18,948 nucleotides of DNA from positions 1-18,948 of the forward strand of contig CAWUIQ010000066.1 of the NCBI GenBank assembly GCA_963922565.1, in the 5' to 3' direction. The notes under the pieces are model-generated. The model did no database searches. It saw only the letters and a program-made list of their open reading frames with translations, and was not told the origin of the DNA. Position numbers and translations under genes: made by a program. How positions within the stretch are numbered: position 1 is the stretch's first letter; every line of letters starts with the position of its first letter. The DNA is from JBCBKL01 sp963922565 (GTDB taxonomy: Bacteria; Pseudomonadota; Alphaproteobacteria; Rhodobacterales; Rhodobacteraceae). Of the stretch, positions 15,538 to 18,948 are shown in pieces.

Positions 15538-16487
15538 TGCCCGTGAGCTTCGCAAGGGGGATCGCCCGGCGGCACCTGAGTCTGCGATTTCGCAGCGGGC
15601 CACACTGGGTGGAAATCCACGACCGGCCTGGGATGCATCTTGATACAGGGACCTGCGCCCGGCTGCGCGGCGATATCGTCGACCTCGCCCGCAAGGTCGA
15701 ACCGCGCGGCGATCTGGATTACGGCGTCTTCCTCGATGATGCCGACATCTGGCGCAACCTGTCGCTGACGCTGGTCAGGGATGGCAAGACCCGAGACCTC
15801 ATCGGCTTCAATGCCATGCGCTGGATCGAGACGCATCCGGGCGAGATGCCACTGTTGCACCTTGGGCTGGCAATGGTCGATCCGGACCGGCAATCGCAAG
15901 GTATATCGTGGATCCTCTATGGTCTGACCGTGGTGCTGCTGTTTCTGCGCGGCGGGCTAAAGCCGCTCCGGATCAGCAGCGTGACACAGGTACCGGCGGT
16001 CTTCGGACGGGTGGCCGAAAGCTTTGCCGACGTCTACCCGGATGGTGGCGCGCCGACACCGGGCTATCGGCATTTGCGACAGGCACGCGCCATCATGCGC
16101 GATCACCGCGATGTCTTTGGGGTGGGTGACGACGCATGGTTCGAGGAAGAAAGCTTTGTGATCCGCAACGCCTATACTGGTGGTTCGGACGCCATGAAGA
16201 AGAGCTTTGACCAAGCGGCGCACCACCGCGACGTGGCGGTGAATGACTTCTGCCGCGAGACACTCGACTACCAGCGCGGCGACGATTTTCTTCAGGTCGG
16301 CCAGATGGATGTGCCGACCATGCGGGGCTATCTGCTGCGCGAGGTTCCGGCGGACAGTCGACGCGCCGTGATGATGGCAGCAGGCTTTGCCATCGCCCAG
16401 CACTGGGTGGCGCCACTGTTTGGCTGGCTGGATACGAAACGACACTGGAACGGGCTGGCCCCATCGAAGGGAACGTACGATGTTTGA
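15534..16487 (+). CDS. GNAT-fold acyltransferase-like protein
   Basis: A protein of 317 residues that I do not recognise as a named family. The centre looks like a GNAT core: a beta strand LLHLGLAMVDPDRQSQGISW (107-126) whose RQSQGIS resembles the acyl-CoA pyrophosphate loop (Q/R-x-x-G-x-G/A, last position Ser here), followed by a helix YGLTVVLLFLR and a strand LRISSVTQVPAVF. The C-terminal third (about 180-317) has no recognised motif and is rich in Asp, Arg and His. There is no signal peptide. Two adjacent ATGs (15534, 15537) are possible; 15534 overlaps the P450 stop as ATGA and has GGAGG at 15519-15523. The frame overlaps the next gene by eight bases. An acyl-transfer role (acetyl or fatty acyl, to an amine) is inferred; function may differ. 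Confidence 0.6.
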   Translation: MMPVSFARGIARRHLSLRFRSGPHWVEIHDRPGMHLDTGTCARLRGDIVDLARKVEPRGDLDYGVFLDDADIWRNLSLTLVRDGKTRDLIGFNAMRWIETHPGEMPLLHLGLAMVDPDRQSQGISWILYGLTVVLLFLRGGLKPLRISSVTQVPAVFGRVAESFADVYPDGGAPTPGYRHLRQARAIMRDHRDVFGVGDDAWFEEESFVIRNAYTGGSDAMKKSFDQAAHHRDVAVNDFCRETLDYQRGDDFLQVGQMDVPTMRGYLLREVPADSRRAVMMAAGFAIAQHWVAPLFGWLDTKRHWNGLAPSKGTYDV

Positions 16488-17352
16488 CTATGCGGAATTC
16501 ACCACGCGCAACATCGGGTTCGTCACGCCGGCGCAGCAGGCTCGTCTGCGCGGGGCGCATGTTTTTGTTTGCGGCACGGGCGGCATGGGCGGCGCGGCAA
16601 TCCTGGCCCTGGCGCGGGTCGGCGTGGGGCGGCTCACGCTGTGTGATATCGATGATTTCGAGGTCTCCAACCTCAATCGGCAGGTCTTTTGCTGGCTGGA
16701 CACTGTGGATCGCCACAAAGCCGAGGCCACTGCCGATCAACTGCGCCGGATAAACCCTGATATCGCGCTTGAAGTCCTCAAAGGCGACTGGACTGATCAG
16801 GTCGAACGCATCGTCGGAGAGGCGGATGTCGTGATCAACGGTACCGACGATCTTGGTGCCTCGTTGCTGCTTTACCGCACCGCACGCGAGAAGGGCAAAG
16901 CAGTGATCGACAGCTATGCCTCGCCGCTGCCGTCGGTCTATGTCACGCGTCCAAATGATCCGATGCCCGAGGAACGGCTCGGCTATCCGACGCAGGGCGT
17001 TGCGTGGGATGCGCTCACTGAAGAGATGCGCGCGAGCGCCTTCACCGCCGAGGTGATACACGTCATGACGCACAGCAGCTCGGCGCTGCACATCGATCTC
17101 GACATGGCGGGCGAAGTTGCTGCCGGACGGCGCAGCCGCATGTCCTTTGCCCCCATGGTCATCACTTCGGGCATGCTGATGGGCTACGAAGCCATCGCAC
17201 TCATCCTGGGGCAGAAGAACAAGACGGACTGCCGGGGTTGGTTCCTCAACCCTTACCGCGCAAAGGTCGAACGACCACGCAACCCGCTGGTGGCGGCGCT
17301 GCTCAAACCGCTGGTCAAGCGCAAGCTCGAGCAGATGATGGCGGCGGGATGA
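16480..17352 (+). CDS. ThiF/MoeB/HesA-family E1-like adenylyltransferase
   Basis: A 290-residue protein of the E1-like superfamily, which uses ATP to adenylate a carboxylate. Motifs in order: TTRNIGFVTPAQQARLRGAH (8-27), nucleotide loop CGTGGMGG (31-38), acidic CDIDDFEVSNLNRQVF (55-70) with Asn64 and Arg67, Lys80 in HKAEATADQLRRINPD, and GTDDL (121-125) with the Mg-binding Asp. The paired CxxC zinc motifs of MoeB/ThiF are absent, and no Cys lies in the crossover region (about 170-200), where thioester-forming E1s have theirs; its only Cys residues are 31, 55, 71 and 251. So it probably makes an acyl-adenylate and passes it on without a covalent E1 thioester. The start at 16480 has AAGGGAA upstream and overlaps the previous gene by eight bases. 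No ubiquitin-like or sulfur-carrier partner is visible in the window. Confidence 0.85.
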   Translation: MFDYAEFTTRNIGFVTPAQQARLRGAHVFVCGTGGMGGAAILALARVGVGRLTLCDIDDFEVSNLNRQVFCWLDTVDRHKAEATADQLRRINPDIALEVLKGDWTDQVERIVGEADVVINGTDDLGASLLLYRTAREKGKAVIDSYASPLPSVYVTRPNDPMPEERLGYPTQGVAWDALTEEMRASAFTAEVIHVMTHSSSALHIDLDMAGEVAAGRRSRMSFAPMVITSGMLMGYEAIALILGQKNKTDCRGWFLNPYRAKVERPRNPLVAALLKPLVKRKLEQMMAAG

Positions 17353-18509
17353 ACGTGCTTCTCTCCGCCGATACGTTGTTGTCTGTGCTTGCGGGGCTGG
17401 CGCTGTTGGCCCTGCGCAGTGCATTGAACGAAGCGCAACTCGCCCCCCGGCTGGCGAAGACACTGCGATTTGGTGCGCTGGTCCTCGGCGTGTTTTACCT
17501 GCTGCGCCCGCTTGCCTGGCATGCCGACGGCTCGTTTGCCGATCGGATCATCCTTGTGCTCGCCGTGCTGGTCCCGCTCGCCATTCTGCTGATCATCGAG
17601 GCCGCCGTGACCCGGCACGCCCCTCGTCCGCTGAAGCTCGGGCTTGCCGTCGGGGTGCCTCTGTTGATCTTGGGTGCCCTTGTCATGCCCCGCAGCCTTG
17701 GGGCCCCGTATCTCGCCGTCCTCCTCGGTTTCCAAATCATGGTCCTGCTGTTCAGCTGCTGGATGCTCTGGCACGAGAGTGCTGGGATGGAGACTGCCGA
17801 GCGGCGATCGCGGCGCCTCTTTGCCGTGCTCATTGTCCTGATCTTGCCCGTCGTGGCAGCCGAGTCCGCGCTTCTGAATGACCGGAACGCGCTTCATGGC
17901 TCGGCGCTGGTCGTGCTGTTTGGGGTCTGGATGCTGTTCCATCTGCCACGTTGGGCGACGCGCCGTTGGTGGCTGATAGTGTGGAGCATGGGCGGTCTGG
18001 GCCTGTCCTTCATGACGGCTTGGGCAATCATGCCGCCGGACGGTTTGGGCAGCCTGCTGCTGGCAACGACAGGCATCGCTGCAATGCTGGTCTTTGCCTC
18101 GATCTTCTCCAGCCTGCTCGGGCAGCGCCGCGGCACGCTCGAACGTCAGCTCGTCGCGCTTGTCGGGCGACCGAGCCAACAGTTCGGCCTCGAACACGTG
18201 CTCGAAAAGCTGAGCGATCGACAGGTCGCGATGGTCCCGGCCAACATCGTGTCCAACGTCGATGTGCCGCCTGTGCGCGACGCGCTACGGCGCGGGCCCG
18301 TCTGGTTTGGCCAAAGCGACACCGGTCGGGATGCCGACGCCGCCCTGGCGGACGTCGCGCGCGCGACTGGGGCAAGCCACGTCCTCTGCGTTGGAACCGA
18401 ACCTCTCCGGCTCATGACCCTAAGCCTTGGTCCTGCGGACGGCGGACGACAAGTTGTTCCGCTGCTGACCGCACTCTGCCGTCGCCTTGAACAGCAGGAT
18501 CCCAAATGA
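17349..18509 (+). CDS. Polytopic membrane protein with soluble C-terminal domain
   Basis: 386 residues, family not recognised. Eight or nine hydrophobic segments lie in the first 260 residues (about 7-23, 41-55, 66-85, 95-113, 120-140, 157-176, 185-199, 206-227, 234-257), with positive residues between several of them. The last 125 residues (about 260-386) are soluble, probably cytoplasmic, and mixed alpha/beta in look, with no motif I can name. The start at 17349 overlaps the ThiF-like stop as ATGA; an in-frame extension to 17238 lies inside the previous gene and is rejected. Its stop overlaps the next gene as ATGA. It could anchor the pathway at the membrane, transport a product or be a membrane-embedded enzyme; nothing in sequence decides between these. 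Confidence 0.75.
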   Translation: MNVLLSADTLLSVLAGLALLALRSALNEAQLAPRLAKTLRFGALVLGVFYLLRPLAWHADGSFADRIILVLAVLVPLAILLIIEAAVTRHAPRPLKLGLAVGVPLLILGALVMPRSLGAPYLAVLLGFQIMVLLFSCWMLWHESAGMETAERRSRRLFAVLIVLILPVVAAESALLNDRNALHGSALVVLFGVWMLFHLPRWATRRWWLIVWSMGGLGLSFMTAWAIMPPDGLGSLLLATTGIAAMLVFASIFSSLLGQRRGTLERQLVALVGRPSQQFGLEHVLEKLSDRQVAMVPANIVSNVDVPPVRDALRRGPVWFGQSDTGRDADAALADVARATGASHVLCVGTEPLRLMTLSLGPADGGRQVVPLLTALCRRLEQQDPK

Positions 18510-18948
18510 GCGTCGAGCTGCGCCAAGGCGATTTCAATGCCTTCTTCGAAGTGCCCTTCGGGACATATCGTAACACGCCTTACGTCTCGCCGATGAAGTC
18601 GGACCTGAAGCGGTTTCTCGACACCTCTGAAAATCCACTCTTCCATGGGTCTGACGATCTTGCCTTCTTCACTGCGCATCGCGGCGGTATCCCCGTGGGG
18701 CGGATCACGGCACATGTCCACCGTGGGTCGAACACCCGGCATGGCACAAACGCAGCACATTTCGGATATTTCGACTGCGCTGATGACGCAGAGGTCGCCA
18801 GCCTTTTGCTACGGGCCGCAGAGGATTGGGCGCGCGCCCGTGGCTTCGACGAGATCAAGGGCAATTTCAATCTAACAGCGATGCAGATGACCGGGATCGT
18901 GACCAATGGTTTTGATGCGGCGGTTTACTCGGATTGCATGTGGAGCCC
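18506..18948 (+). CDS. GNAT-like N-acyltransferase, 3' end outside window
   Basis: 147 residues are visible, with no stop before the window end. The sequence runs MSVELRQGDFNAFFEVPFGT, then LAFFTAHRGGIPVGRITAHV (52-71), HGTNAAHFGYFDCADDAEVA (79-98), LLRAAEDWARARGF (101-114) and IKGNFNLTAMQMTGIVTNGF (117-136). The alternation of a GRI strand, an FGYFDC strand, a helix ending ARARGF and a G-N-F-N segment is the pattern I associate with GNAT-superfamily proteins of the YghO-like type; the family link is from memory. The start overlaps the upstream stop as ATGA, so it belongs to the same operon. It is distinct from the GNAT-like protein encoded at 15534-16487, with no obvious alignment between the two. 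Confidence 0.7.
   Translation, partial: MSVELRQGDFNAFFEVPFGTYRNTPYVSPMKSDLKRFLDTSENPLFHGSDDLAFFTAHRGGIPVGRITAHVHRGSNTRHGTNAAHFGYFDCADDAEVASLLLRAAEDWARARGFDEIKGNFNLTAMQMTGIVTNGFDAAVYSDCMWS

Noticed and set aside
16480..17352. Bacterial ubiquitin-like conjugation or CBASS (Cap2-like) antiphage system
   Set aside because: No ubiquitin-like protein, E2, JAB peptidase or cyclase in the window, and the E1-like protein lacks the expected catalytic Cys.
16093..17463. Minus-strand open frame (456 codons) over the GNAT-like, ThiF-like and membrane-protein genes
   Set aside because: It crosses three overlapping plus-strand genes; Arg/His-rich composition is typical of antisense in GC-rich DNA.
17253..18197. 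Minus-strand open frame (314 codons) over the membrane-protein gene
   Set aside because: Gln/His/Arg-rich antisense of hydrophobic codons; no fold signal.
1..18948. tRNA, rRNA, CRISPR array, IS element or integrase
   Set aside because: No cloverleaf-like sequence, regularly spaced repeats, transposase motif or terminal inverted repeats were seen on either strand.

Overview
The window looks like chromosomal DNA of a methylotrophic alphaproteobacterium, most likely a marine Rhodobacterales (Roseobacter-type). This rests on close resemblance of the malyl-CoA lyase and malate thiokinase products to remembered Methylorubrum extorquens and Rhodobacter sequences, dense GC-rich coding, and ATGA-coupled genes. 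No database search was possible, so the genus is inference.

Left part (1-7101): a serine-cycle (formaldehyde/C1 assimilation) locus. On the minus strand lie the 5' part of malyl-CoA lyase (mclA, cut by the window edge) and, upstream of it, a LuxR/NarL-type response regulator with a degenerate receiver. Across a 207-bp divergent control region rich in inverted repeats, a tight plus-strand operon reads sga (serine-glyoxylate aminotransferase) - mtkA - mtkB (malate-CoA ligase) - hprA (hydroxypyruvate reductase) - glyA (serine hydroxymethyltransferase). Together they convert glycine + C1 to serine, serine to hydroxypyruvate, hydroxypyruvate to glycerate, and malate to malyl-CoA, which MclA splits to acetyl-CoA and glyoxylate. 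Glycerate kinase, PEP carboxylase, mtdA and fch are not in the window.

Middle (7102-12293): a 608-bp stretch with no convincing gene, then a two-gene RND efflux system (periplasmic adaptor plus inner-membrane pump, ATGA overlap) without an adjacent outer-membrane channel gene, then a small convergent intergenic region with a terminator-like hairpin.

Right part (12294-18948): a minus-strand gene for an exported di-heme c-type cytochrome of the RoxA/cytochrome-c-peroxidase-like type, divergent from a plus-strand operon whose genes overlap one another: cytochrome P450 - GNAT-like acyltransferase - ThiF/E1-like adenylyltransferase without a visible catalytic Cys or zinc motif - polytopic membrane protein with a soluble C-terminal domain - second GNAT-like protein (cut by the window end). 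I know of no characterised pathway with this combination. It is the best candidate for an undescribed system here, plausibly making or tailoring an acylated/adenylated small molecule, lipid or peptide. A 13-bp sequence is shared, in the same orientation and at similar distance, upstream of the efflux adaptor gene and of the di-heme cytochrome gene.
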